64,000 bases of DNA from Methylophilus sp. QUAN. Lineage in GTDB: Bacteria > Pseudomonadota > Gammaproteobacteria > Burkholderiales > Methylophilaceae. This document shows, one piece after another, positions 11,559 through 20,147 of the stretch (the first letter of the stretch is position 1; the number at the start of each line of letters is the position of its first letter). The notes below the pieces were generated by a model. That model was given only the letters and a program-made list of their open reading frames with translations, was not told where the DNA came from and did no database searches. Made by a program: the position numbers and the translations under genes. The stretch spans positions 682,001 through 746,000 of the forward strand of contig NZ_JADKYT010000001.1 in the NCBI RefSeq assembly GCF_015354445.1, read 5' to 3'.

Positions 11559-11876
11559 ATGATGGATGGGCTGCAATATACCTTTAGCGATGTGATCAAA
11601 CAGTGGTTAGGCAGTAAAAGTACCTGGCACTATGTCAGTTTGCCTGTGGCCATGTCAGATGAGATTCATACACTGAGCCAGTATCACCAGACCAAGCGTC
11701 GTGGCTGGGGTGCGGTGAAAGTGGCGGTGAGCATGGGGGACCAGCAGTGGCAAACCTCCATATTCCCGGCGTTTGAAGGTAAGCGCTATGCACTGTTTTT
11801 AAAGGCTGATGTGCGTAAGCAGTTGGCGGTGACGGTAGGCAGTGAGGTTACCGTGTCATTAACAGTTCGGTTTTAG
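11559..11876 (+). CDS. DUF1905 domain protein
   Basis: This is a 105-residue soluble protein whose core (RRGWGAVKVAVSMG, WQTSIFPAFEGKRYALFLKADVRK, VGSEVTVSL) matches the DUF1905 beta-barrel domain. Its molecular function is unknown. It lies 25 bases after lspA and may be the last gene of that operon. Its 3' end overlaps the convergent EAL gene by 29 bases. A second ATG at 11562 is an equally possible start. Confidence 0.8.
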   Translation: MMDGLQYTFSDVIKQWLGSKSTWHYVSLPVAMSDEIHTLSQYHQTKRRGWGAVKVAVSMGDQQWQTSIFPAFEGKRYALFLKADVRKQLAVTVGSEVTVSLTVRF

Positions 11877-14181
11877 ACGTTAACCCGCCGCCTGGTTGGG
11901 TAGCGGTTAATAGTTTGTGTATATCCTCTATCGGCATCGGCCTGCCGAGCAAAAATCCCTGTATGCAGTCGCAGCCGGTATCGCGTAAAAAGTCGAGTTG
12001 GGCCTGGGTTTCTATGCCTTCAACCACCACCGAAATCCCCAGAATACCTGCGGTTTTTACAATCGTGCTGACAATTTCACTGTCAGCGGTGCTGTCCGGC
12101 ACATCGACCATAAACGCACGGTCTATCTTCAGTTCATCAATCGGCAAATGTTTAAGCTTGAACAGCGATGAGTTACCGACACCAAAATCATCCAGCGATA
12201 CGCGTACGCCGAGCTCCTTGAGTTGCTTGAGAATTTCCAGTGCCTGTTCCTCGTGTTCAAAAACGGCACTCTCGGTGATTTCCAGGGTAATGAGCGCAGG
12301 TGGGATCGCGTATTGTTGCAGGAGTTGGCTAATACGCAAAGGCAGGCCGTGGTCGCGGAACTGGCGTGGTGAAATGTTGATGGATAAGCCGACGGTTTGA
12401 CCGTTTTTGTGTATCAACCCCGATAAGTGGCGAAAGGCTTCGCTGATGACCCATTCACCAATCGGCAGAATCAGCCCGGATTGCTCGGCATAGGGGATAA
12501 ATTCGGCCGGGGAGGTAATATCGCCTTTGCTATTGCGCCAGCGGATCAGGGCTTCAATATTGGCGATGCGTGGCTGCGCCTGTTGGCTGACCTTGAATAT
12601 CGGCTGAAAATGTAAAAAGAATTCCTGTTTTTTAATCGCTTTGCGTAGTTGCACATCCAGCCGGAAACGGTTTTGCGCCAGCTTGGTTTGCTCTTTGCAA
12701 TAGAATAAAAACAGGTGCTGGGTCGAGCGTTTGGCGTGGGCCAGCGCGGTATTGGCGTTGCGCGCCAGTTGATCTGCATTGCTGGCATCGCGCGGGTAGA
12801 GGCTGATGCCTATGCAGGCGTCGAGGATTAATTCATGGCCTTCTGCCAAGACGGGTTTGTGCACGATTTTGCATAGGTTGTGTGCGAGGTGCACGAGCTC
12901 GGCATCGGTTTTGTGGCGTGTGACAATCAGCGCGAATTTATCGCCATGTACACGGCCCAGTTCGCCGCAGTCATTGGTAATGTATTGTAGGCGCTGGGCG
13001 ACTTCAAGCAGGAACAGGTCGCCGGTACGGTGGCCAAAACTGTCATTAATGCTTTGAAAGTGTTTTAAATCAATCATGAGCAAGGCCACCATGCCGCTGT
13101 CGTTGGCAGCATTGATGATGGCATGTTCCAGCAGGTTGAGCATGGCGAGTCGGTTGGGCAGGCGTGTGAGCGGGTCGCTGCGCGACAGTTGCAGGTACTC
13201 CATTTCTTTTTCGGCCAGGCGTTTTTCGGCGCGTAACAATCGCTCGCTCTCACGCAATAAAATGCTTTGCCTGACCGCGGAGAAAATCAGGATGGTTGTC
13301 ACCGAGCCGATCGCAATATGGTAGGCATACGGGTGCGGGCCGCTTTGCCACCAGATCAGCAGCAGGGTGCTGATGCTGAATACAAAAGCGATCACCGGAA
13401 TCCAGCTACGCAAGCGGCGGCACTGGCGATGGAAGGCTGTTTTTTTTGCGATGCGCACTTGCCAGCCATAGAGGCCGCTGCCGATGAGCAGGTCGGCGAC
13501 GGAGAAACCATAGTTAATCCAGAGGCTGGTTTGCGGGTTGTGGTTAAGTGCATTCAGGTTCCATTGCATCCAGCAGATGCCTAGCAGGGTGAGCCCGGCG
13601 CTGAGTAGCAGCCAGGGCAGCATCCAGGCGGGTCTTAAATAGGGAATGAGTAGCAGCGACACCAGGGCGGCGCTCAGCATGCTGGCCGGATAGGCAGTGA
13701 GCACGGCCAGTTGCAACAGGCTGACGTCTGCCGATTTTGGTAAATAAGAGATCAGCACATAGCCGAGGATGGCGATGCTGAAGGAGACGGCATCAATGGT
13801 AAATGCCCAGGTTTTAGAGCGAGAAAGCTGGCTGCGCAGGGCGGTGATAAAGCCAATAATGAGGCAGGGGCCTAATAACGGGTAAAAAATATCCGATTGC
13901 GCCGGGAAGGCGGTTTGATGCGTCAGGACCTGGAATATCCATAATACCCCACCGGTAAAGTAGGCGAAGGTGCCAATGACAAACCAGCGTTTACAGGCAC
14001 GATGCGCGGGGTTGGCGCGGAAATAACCCAGGAGGGCAAGCATGAGGCAGGCGCTGATGGTGGACATCCAGTGGAGGTTATCCAGCCATAGCGCTGTTTT
14101 AGGCGTCGCGTTGAAGGAGGCCGCCAGGCAAAGCAGTAAAACAGATACAGCAACAACAATAACTTTACGCGAAAGTGTCAT
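11848..14181 (-). CDS. Membrane GGDEF-EAL protein, degenerate GGDEF, probable c-di-GMP phosphodiesterase
   Basis: This is a 777-residue protein. Residues ~1-310 contain about nine hydrophobic segments forming a membrane sensor. A GGDEF domain follows (SRSDPLTRLPNRLAML, DLKHFQSINDSFGH), but its signature reads VHGDKF in place of GGDEF, so cyclase activity is unlikely. The C-terminal EAL domain keeps EALIRW, LEITESAVF, DDFGVGNSS and KIDRAF, as expected for c-di-GMP hydrolysis. AAGGGGG four bases before the ATG is a strong ribosome-binding site. Its end overlaps the convergent DUF1905 gene. Confidence 0.9.
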   Translation of the reverse strand: MTLSRKVIVVAVSVLLLCLAASFNATPKTALWLDNLHWMSTISACLMLALLGYFRANPAHRACKRWFVIGTFAYFTGGVLWIFQVLTHQTAFPAQSDIFYPLLGPCLIIGFITALRSQLSRSKTWAFTIDAVSFSIAILGYVLISYLPKSADVSLLQLAVLTAYPASMLSAALVSLLLIPYLRPAWMLPWLLLSAGLTLLGICWMQWNLNALNHNPQTSLWINYGFSVADLLIGSGLYGWQVRIAKKTAFHRQCRRLRSWIPVIAFVFSISTLLLIWWQSGPHPYAYHIAIGSVTTILIFSAVRQSILLRESERLLRAEKRLAEKEMEYLQLSRSDPLTRLPNRLAMLNLLEHAIINAANDSGMVALLMIDLKHFQSINDSFGHRTGDLFLLEVAQRLQYITNDCGELGRVHGDKFALIVTRHKTDAELVHLAHNLCKIVHKPVLAEGHELILDACIGISLYPRDASNADQLARNANTALAHAKRSTQHLFLFYCKEQTKLAQNRFRLDVQLRKAIKKQEFFLHFQPIFKVSQQAQPRIANIEALIRWRNSKGDITSPAEFIPYAEQSGLILPIGEWVISEAFRHLSGLIHKNGQTVGLSINISPRQFRDHGLPLRISQLLQQYAIPPALITLEITESAVFEHEEQALEILKQLKELGVRVSLDDFGVGNSSLFKLKHLPIDELKIDRAFMVDVPDSTADSEIVSTIVKTAGILGISVVVEGIETQAQLDFLRDTGCDCIQGFLLGRPMPIEDIHKLLTATQPGGGLTSKTELLMTR

Positions 14182-14228
14182 GCAGCCCCCTTGTTTTTTG
14201 TCAATTCTAACAAGGGGTTAGAAAAAAA

Positions 14229-15125
14229 CTAGTCCCTGCCGATAATTAGTTTGACGATATGCATTAATCCAACACACAGTGCACCAGCCAGCACGCCAAT
14301 GGCGGCGTTTATCAGCCATGACCATTGTGAAAGCTGCTCAACCAGCGCGTGTAGTGGATGTATGCCATGCGCAATAATGCCACCGCCGACCAGGAACATG
14401 GCAGCGGTACCCAGCACACTCAGTAAGCGCATTAAATGCGGCACGGTTTGCACCATGCCCCAGCCGAATTTGCGTGTGGCTTGTGACGGTAAATGCGTGC
14501 CGGGGCGTTGCATCAGCCACAAACCAATATCGTCCATTTTGACAATCAGTGCCACCAGGCCATACACGCCTATGGTCATGACCACGGCAATCAGGGACAG
14601 CACCAGGATACGCTGCGTCAGCGCAGCATCGGCCACCACGCCTAAAGCAATGACGATAATTTCTGCCGACAGGATAAAGTCGGTGCGCACGGCGCCTTTG
14701 ATTTTTTCTTGCTCCAGCACCACCAGGTCTGCCTGCGATTGTTGCATGGCTGTATGTATGGCTTGTGTATGGGTGTCTTCCTTGGCGTTGTGATGCAATT
14801 TGTGCCAGACTTTTTCAAAGCCTTCAAAACACAAAAATGCGCCGCCTAGCATAAGCAGGGGCGTAATCAGCCAGGGTAAAAACGCGCTGATCAATAAAGC
14901 CGCAGGGACCAGAATGAGCTTGTTAATCAATGAGCCGCGGGCCACCGCCCACACCACGGGTAATTCACGGTTTGCCGCAATACCAGTCACTTGCTGCGCA
15001 TTCAGCGCCAGGTCATCGCCCAGGACCCCCGCTGTTTTCTTGGCGGCTAACTGACTCATGACCGACACGTCGTCGAGCATAGTAGTGATGTCATCGAGTA
15101 ATGCCAGCAGGCTGGATCCGGCCAT
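14229..15125 (-). CDS. DUF808 (YedI-like) inner-membrane protein
   Basis: This 298-residue protein opens [23 protein letters not shown] and has [26 protein letters not shown], both characteristic of DUF808/YedI. Six or so hydrophobic segments place it in the inner membrane. Its function is unknown. It lies on the same strand as the EAL protein 47 bases downstream and is divergent from the DUF2946 gene. Confidence 0.88.
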   Translation of the reverse strand: MAGSSLLALLDDITTMLDDVSVMSQLAAKKTAGVLGDDLALNAQQVTGIAANRELPVVWAVARGSLINKLILVPAALLISAFLPWLITPLLMLGGAFLCFEGFEKVWHKLHHNAKEDTHTQAIHTAMQQSQADLVVLEQEKIKGAVRTDFILSAEIIVIALGVVADAALTQRILVLSLIAVVMTIGVYGLVALIVKMDDIGLWLMQRPGTHLPSQATRKFGWGMVQTVPHLMRLLSVLGTAAMFLVGGGIIAHGIHPLHALVEQLSQWSWLINAAIGVLAGALCVGLMHIVKLIIGRD

Positions 15126-15151
15126 GGTTTGTCCTGTATCAATGGGAATAG

Positions 15152-15181
15152 TTGTTTATTCTAAAGGATTCCCGTTAGAAT
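15152..15181 (+). promoter_or_regulatory. Promoter of the DUF2946 gene, possibly leaderless
   Basis: TTGTTT (15152-15157) and TAGAAT (15176-15181) are 18 bases apart. The -10 box ends only six bases before ATG 15188, and no ribosome-binding site fits between. Transcription from here would start at or next to the ATG, unless the real start is ATG 15215. Confidence 0.45.
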
Positions 15182-15187
15182 AGCGGC

Positions 15188-15622
15188 ATGGTAACGCTCA
15201 GATTTCAACGGTGGATGGCGCGCATGGCCTTGATGGCGATCATGCTGGCCACGCTCGTGCCGACCCTGAGCCTGGCTTTCCCCATGCAAAGCGGTAAAGG
15301 CTTTGTGCAAGAAGTCTGTTCTACCCAAGGCAGCAAGCTGCTGATTCAGGTGGTCACCACGCAAGGCAAGCAATTATCCACCTTGATTGACTACAAGCCG
15401 TCACAAAAGCCGGTGTCACTCAGCCATCACCTCAATCATTGCCCGTTCTGCCATATGGCCATGGATGATATCGTGATGCCATCTTACAATCCGGCCTATA
15501 TCCTGTTTCAGCAAGCACAGGCTGATGTCGCTTTAAGCGAATATCAAGCGCCTGTTGTTTCCAGTTTTTACCCGACTGCGCATACCACCCGCGCGCCCCC
15601 TCTCACTCCAAGCGCAATCTAG
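15188..15622 (+). CDS. DUF2946 family exported protein
   Basis: This 144-residue protein has an N-terminal signal or anchor segment (MALMAIMLATLVPTLSLAFP). A Cys/His/Met motif HCPFCHMAMDD follows at about residues 89-99, typical of DUF2946. The family is often found beside TonB receptors and copper genes, so a periplasmic metal-binding role is an inference. ATG 15215 is an alternative start. It heads the run DUF2946 - HTH - TonB receptor - His-rich protein - PepSY protein. Confidence 0.75.
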   Translation: MVTLRFQRWMARMALMAIMLATLVPTLSLAFPMQSGKGFVQEVCSTQGSKLLIQVVTTQGKQLSTLIDYKPSQKPVSLSHHLNHCPFCHMAMDDIVMPSYNPAYILFQQAQADVALSEYQAPVVSSFYPTAHTTRAPPLTPSAI

Positions 15623-15624
15623 TT

Positions 15625-15642
15625 CCGTCAATTATTTGACGG
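15625..15642 (+). other. Small hairpin after the DUF2946 gene
   Basis: CCGTCAA / TTGACGG pairs around TTAT just after the DUF2946 stop, but no T tract follows. It may be a weak terminator, a processing site or an operator for the small HTH protein encoded next. Confidence 0.35.
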
Positions 15643-15685
15643 GTTTAGCGTCTGCCTGTGATCCAGGCACGAATGGAGTCATCTC

Positions 15686-15934
15686 ATGATTATTATCAAT
15701 CTACAGGCAATGATATTTGCCAAGCAGGTGGAGTGGGCACGCCACATCACCCTCAAAGAAGTTGCCGAATCTACAGGCATCAGCCGCATGACCTTGCACC
15801 GCATGGTCAAAAATCCTACCTACAACGCATGTACCGAGCATCTGGGCAAGTTGTGCACTTATTTCGCGTGCGACATTAGTGCACTAATCCGTTGGCAGCC
15901 AGAAAGTGCTGTCCGGCAAGTATTTGCGGCTTGA
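15686..15934 (+). CDS. Small XRE-type helix-turn-helix regulator
   Basis: This 82-residue protein is essentially a single HTH domain. LKEVAESTGISRMTLHRMV fits a recognition helix-turn-helix at about residues 23-41, and the IFAKQVEWARH and LCTYFACDISAL blocks are like Cro/C1-type regulators. GGAG eight bases before the ATG is a fair ribosome-binding site. Its position between the DUF2946 gene and the TonB receptor suggests that it regulates this metal-uptake run. The target is not known. Confidence 0.75.
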   Translation: MIIINLQAMIFAKQVEWARHITLKEVAESTGISRMTLHRMVKNPTYNACTEHLGKLCTYFACDISALIRWQPESAVRQVFAA

Positions 15935-16007
15935 TGTTTAAGGTATTTGTACTGCTTGTCTGATGGCAGGCAGTGCATATTGCGTAGAAAGAATAAGGGA
16001 ATACAAC

Positions 16008-18074
16008 ATGAATAAAACAAAAATCTGCCTGGCTATTTTGGCGGCGATGCCTTACCTGGCACAGGCCGAGCATGAGGGCACGGTACATCTTGATGAAGTC
16101 AAAGTGGTGGCAAAGAAAAACAAAGCGTCACTGACACAGCCAGATATTGAAACGGCAAAAGAGAATCTTTCTAAAACCGCAGGCGGCACCACAGTGGTCA
16201 ATATGGAAACCGTGCGCGAAGGCCGTACCAGCAATATGCAGGATACGCTGGGTATGGCGACTGGCGTGCTGGCACAGTCACGCTTTGGTGCCGAAGAAAC
16301 CCGCCTGTCGATTCGCGGCTCCGGTTTGCAGCGCACGTTTCACGGCCGTGGTTTAAAGCTGATGCAAGACGGCATTGCAGTCAACCTGGCCGATGGCGGT
16401 TTTGATTTTCCAGGCATTGACCCGATGGCGACGGATTATATTGAGGTCTACCGTGGTGCCAATGCCTTGCAGTATGGCTCCACCAACCTCGGCGGCAGCA
16501 TTAACTTTATTTCCCGCACCGGTTACACGGCGCCTGCGCTGGAAGTCCGCTCAGAAGGCGGCAGCTATGGTTATTATCGACTCGGTGTCAGTACTGGCGG
16601 CGTTAAAGATAACGTGGATTACTTTGTGAGTGCCAGCAAATACCATTCAGACAGCTTTCGCGATAATGCACAACAAGGCGCAGACCGCTTGACCGGTAAT
16701 GTCGGCGTGAAAATCAATGAGCAAGTAGAAACTCGTTTTTTCTTCGGCTATGTGAATAATGACTCGCAACTCTCCAGCAGTCTGACCAAAGCACAGTTAA
16801 AAGATAACCCCAGGCAGGCAACGGTGATTCCGGGGCAAGGCATCAATGAGCGCAATATCAATGTGACCAGATTGGCAAACAAAACCACGATTTTGTTTGA
16901 CCAGAGCAAGCTGGAGTTGGGGGCATATTATGCACGCAAAGGCCTGTTTCACCCGATTGGTAACTTTGGTGACACCACCGGTGTTATTGATCAGGAATCG
17001 TATGATATTGGCCTCACCGCGCGTTGGGCGTATCAGGGCGAGTTGTTCGGCCATAAAAACGAGTTTGTGGCAGGGTTGTCACCGACCCGTGGGCGCACGG
17101 ATGCAAAAAATTATCGTAATGTGGATGCGACGCGTGGTGCCTTGCTCAATGACTTTGACCAGAAAGCGACCAACTTTGAAACCTATCTCGAAGACCGCCT
17201 GAGCCTGGATGAGCAATGGACGCTGATTGCCGGGTTGCAATATGCAAAGTCCAAGCGTGATTCCCAAGACCAGATGATTACCGCCAGCGGTGACCAGAGC
17301 GTGGATAAAACGTATAGCCAAACCAGTCCCAAGCTGGGGGTGCTGTATCAGTTGCAGCCACAGGTACAGCTCTTTGCCAATGCCTCGCGTAGTTTTGAAC
17401 CGCCGAGTTTCGGCGAGCTGAACAGCCTGGTGGTGAGCAGCCTCAAAGCGCAAAAAGGCACCACGTTTGAAATTGGCTCACGCGGTAATAGTGAGTTTGT
17501 TGACTGGGATGTGGCATTTTATCAGGCACGCTTGCAGGATGAGTTGCTGCAGGTGGGCGCAGCTGGTTCGCCATTTGCCAGCCAAACCATTAATGCGGGA
17601 AAAACCATCCACCGAGGCCTCGAGTTCGGCCTGACGGCCCGTTTGCCTTACAGTTTGCAATGGCGCTCCAGCTTGCTGATTAACGATTTCAAATTGGATA
17701 ATGACCCGACTTTCGGCAGCAATCGCCTGCCAGGTATTCAGCGCTCCTTGCTGCGCGCCGAGCTGGTGTACCGTGGCAGCGATGTGCTCGAAAACTTCTA
17801 TATCGGCCCAACCATAGAATGGTCACCACAGCGCTATAACGTCGACTTTGCCGAAACATTGTATGCAGACAGTTATTTCCTGTGGGGCATGAAAGCTGGG
17901 CAAAAGATCAACCAGCACTGGTCATGGTTTATTGAGGGGCGCAATTTGGCTAACCAGAAATATGCGGCGACAACCGGCGTCGTTGCCGATGCAACGCGCG
18001 CCTTTACCAGCCAAGCCCAGTTTTTCCCTGGCGATGGCCGCACGGCTTACCTGGGTGTGACCTGGACTTATTAA
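16008..18074 (+). CDS. TonB-dependent outer-membrane receptor (probable metal receptor)
   Basis: This is a 688-residue receptor. The signal peptide is MNKTKICLAILAAMPYLAQA. A plug domain follows (DTLGMATGVLAQSRFG, RLSIRGSGLQRTFHGRGL, EVYRGANALQYGS, LGGSINFIS), then a 22-strand-type barrel ending in YLGVTWTY with a terminal aromatic. The frame is open to 15963, but ATG 16008 with AAGGGA upstream gives the signal peptide directly. The neighbours point to metal rather than siderophore import, with copper the leading guess. No STN domain is present, so it does not signal to an ECF factor. Confidence 0.88.
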   Translation: MNKTKICLAILAAMPYLAQAEHEGTVHLDEVKVVAKKNKASLTQPDIETAKENLSKTAGGTTVVNMETVREGRTSNMQDTLGMATGVLAQSRFGAEETRLSIRGSGLQRTFHGRGLKLMQDGIAVNLADGGFDFPGIDPMATDYIEVYRGANALQYGSTNLGGSINFISRTGYTAPALEVRSEGGSYGYYRLGVSTGGVKDNVDYFVSASKYHSDSFRDNAQQGADRLTGNVGVKINEQVETRFFFGYVNNDSQLSSSLTKAQLKDNPRQATVIPGQGINERNINVTRLANKTTILFDQSKLELGAYYARKGLFHPIGNFGDTTGVIDQESYDIGLTARWAYQGELFGHKNEFVAGLSPTRGRTDAKNYRNVDATRGALLNDFDQKATNFETYLEDRLSLDEQWTLIAGLQYAKSKRDSQDQMITASGDQSVDKTYSQTSPKLGVLYQLQPQVQLFANASRSFEPPSFGELNSLVVSSLKAQKGTTFEIGSRGNSEFVDWDVAFYQARLQDELLQVGAAGSPFASQTINAGKTIHRGLEFGLTARLPYSLQWRSSLLINDFKLDNDPTFGSNRLPGIQRSLLRAELVYRGSDVLENFYIGPTIEWSPQRYNVDFAETLYADSYFLWGMKAGQKINQHWSWFIEGRNLANQKYAATTGVVADATRAFTSQAQFFPGDGRTAYLGVTWTY

Positions 18075-18118
18075 CCGTTATTACCGGGGGCAGTGCTCCC
18101 GGTTTTCTGGAGTGTGTT

Positions 18119-18619
18119 GTGAATCATTGGATCAAGTTAATGGTGTGTTCGTTGGCGCTTTGGTGGCCAGCGACGGTATTACATGCGCATGCGACACCAG
18201 CCGAATCGGCGGCAGAAGATGTGCATTCTGTGGCTGCGGAAATGCATGAAACTTGGGATAAGCCCAATCAGCCATTGACGCTGCCAGTCATTGTTATATA
18301 TCAGGGCATGGCGATTGCTGACTGGATTCAGGACGATAAAGGCGGGCGCGCTTTATTGAAATATCATCCTGCCCATCAGCATTGGCATACGCTACTATGC
18401 GGTGGCTCGGAGTTGACTTCATCCAGGCATTTGGAAGCGGCCGGGATGTCCTCTGCCGATGCCCAGTCACTCGCGGCCTTGCTGCAAAGCCATGAGCAGG
18501 ACCTGACGGACGATCAGCGTCAACGGATAGACAGTTTTAAAGGTGTCGTGAAGTTTAGCAAGGGTAAGCCAGTGTCATCGACCGCCCATGATATGCATGG
18601 AGATACGCATGGCCATTAA
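18119..18619 (+). CDS. Exported His-rich protein, copper-uptake-associated type
   Basis: This 166-residue protein starts at GTG with GGAG seven bases upstream and has a signal peptide (MVCSLALWWPATVLHAHA). The core (ETWDKPNQPLTL, AIADWIQDDKGGRALLKYH, WHTLLCGGSEL, DQRQRIDSFKGVVKF) recalls small proteins that databases call copper uptake system-associated. This is from memory and untested. Histidines are concentrated in HPAHQHWH and in the tail HDMHGDTHGH. The 3' end overlaps the PepSY gene, so the two are co-translated. Confidence 0.65.
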   Translation: MNHWIKLMVCSLALWWPATVLHAHATPAESAAEDVHSVAAEMHETWDKPNQPLTLPVIVIYQGMAIADWIQDDKGGRALLKYHPAHQHWHTLLCGGSELTSSRHLEAAGMSSADAQSLAALLQSHEQDLTDDQRQRIDSFKGVVKFSKGKPVSSTAHDMHGDTHGH

Positions 18620-20087
18620 GCACCCGTCAGTTCAGCGCGGCTGGCTATTTTGGCACCAATGGATAGGCGTGATCGCTTGTATCGGCATGGTGCTGTGGGG
18701 GTTGTCCGGGGCATCGCATCCCATCATGAGCCGTTTGCAACCGGCCCCAAAACAGTTTATGCCGCCACTGGCACCCGTCGATTTAAGCCAGGCGGTTTCA
18801 CTGCCTGCATTGTTACAGCAACAGGCGATCACGCAGTTTCAGCATATCAGCCTGGTGCAGCTGGATGGCCAGGCTTATTACCGGATCGCACTCGCTGGTG
18901 TCGCCAGATATTTTTCGGTGATGAATGGTGAAGAGCGTGCAGGGGCCGAGAAGGCCGCAGCGATCAGCCTGGCCAATTATTACACCGGGCGTGATGCACC
19001 ATCTGTACGCACGGTAGAAGCCGTGACCGATTTTGCGCCGGATTACCACCCAGTCAACCGTTTGTTGCCGGTTTGGCGCGTGGCCTATACGGGTGATCAA
19101 GGCCTGCGCGCCTATGTCGATACCGAGCAGTCCAGGTTGGCGACCTTGGTTGATGATCGTCGGGCCTTTTTGACCAAGGTATTCCAGTTCGGCCATAACT
19201 GGTCGTTTTTGCAGGCTTGCAGCATATTGCAACTGGCCGTCGCAACCGTGGTGCTGGTGCTGGTTTTAGCCTCGGCCATCACCGGGATCACTCTTTACAT
19301 TAAGCAGCGCAAAACCGCGCCTTACCGCTTAAAGCGTTGGGGGCTGCAATGGTGGCATCGCGAGTTTAGCTTGTGGGTGTCGTTGCTTATTTTGCTGCTG
19401 GCTAGCACCGGCTTGTTCCATTTGTGGATGTCGGATATGCAGCAGCGTAGGCCCTTATTACACACGGCATTTGCCAGCGATAGTGCCGCGTTGAGTGCAG
19501 ATGCCTGGTCACAACTGGCCACCGGCCAAGTGCTGAAACTGGATATTTATGGCCGCGGCGCTACGTTGTTCTGGCAAATCATTCCCGTCACGGCTGGCAC
19601 GCAAGGCTTGCCTTCTGCACAGGTAGCGGCCATGCATCAGCATCATGCTGCTATGTCGCCTGCGCCTGCCGCACCGGTATTATGGCTCACCGGGCCGCAT
19701 GCGGTGACTGCGCTCACGCCACAAGCCTATGCAACAGCATGGCTCGCAAACATTGCCGAAACAGCGCAGCCTGGCATTGAGTCTGTGCAGTGGGTCACGG
19801 CATTTGCCAATGAATACGGGTTTATTTTCAAACGCTTGCCGGTGCTAAAAGTGCAAACGACACAGGCGCAACACGCACGTTTTTACCTGGAACCGGCCAC
19901 CGGTGCGCTGGCCGCCCGCGTCGATGACAGCGATGGCCTGGAAGGCTTTATTTTTGCCTATCTGCACAAATGGAGTTTTCAATCTGTGAGTAAAGACGTG
20001 CGCGACGTGTTGGCGATTGTTGCTGCATTGGCCGTGAGCCTGACTGGCTTGCTAGGCGCCTACCTGTTCGCCAGAAAACGCAGCTAA
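18609..20087 (+). CDS. PepSY-associated transmembrane protein
   Basis: This 492-residue inner-membrane protein has the PepSY-TM layout. An N-terminal helix (FWHQWIGVIACIGMVLWGLSG) and paired helices near residues 205-270 (VVLVLVLASAITGITLYI, LWVSLLILLLASTGLFH) flank large periplasmic parts. A last helix (LAIVAALAVSLTGLLGAYLF) ends the protein. A MHQHHAAM segment could bind metal. Related proteins reduce or process metals and siderophores after TonB import, so it probably completes the uptake system. ATG 18609 is favoured by GGAG six bases upstream over the ATG at 18588. Confidence 0.82.
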   Translation: MAIKHPSVQRGWLFWHQWIGVIACIGMVLWGLSGASHPIMSRLQPAPKQFMPPLAPVDLSQAVSLPALLQQQAITQFQHISLVQLDGQAYYRIALAGVARYFSVMNGEERAGAEKAAAISLANYYTGRDAPSVRTVEAVTDFAPDYHPVNRLLPVWRVAYTGDQGLRAYVDTEQSRLATLVDDRRAFLTKVFQFGHNWSFLQACSILQLAVATVVLVLVLASAITGITLYIKQRKTAPYRLKRWGLQWWHREFSLWVSLLILLLASTGLFHLWMSDMQQRRPLLHTAFASDSAALSADAWSQLATGQVLKLDIYGRGATLFWQIIPVTAGTQGLPSAQVAAMHQHHAAMSPAPAAPVLWLTGPHAVTALTPQAYATAWLANIAETAQPGIESVQWVTAFANEYGFIFKRLPVLKVQTTQAQHARFYLEPATGALAARVDDSDGLEGFIFAYLHKWSFQSVSKDVRDVLAIVAALAVSLTGLLGAYLFARKRS

Positions 20088-20111
20088 CAGATCGCTATGC
20101 GACTGGAAGCG

Positions 20112-20128
20112 GATGCCCGTCGGGCATC
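20112..20128. other. Hairpin between convergent PepSY and HD-GYP genes
   Basis: GATGCCC / GGGCATC pairs around GTC in the 60-base convergent gap. The T tract is poor on both strands, so it is only a possible bidirectional terminator. Confidence 0.4.
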
Positions 20129-20147
20129 TCTTCCATGGCGCAGCGCT

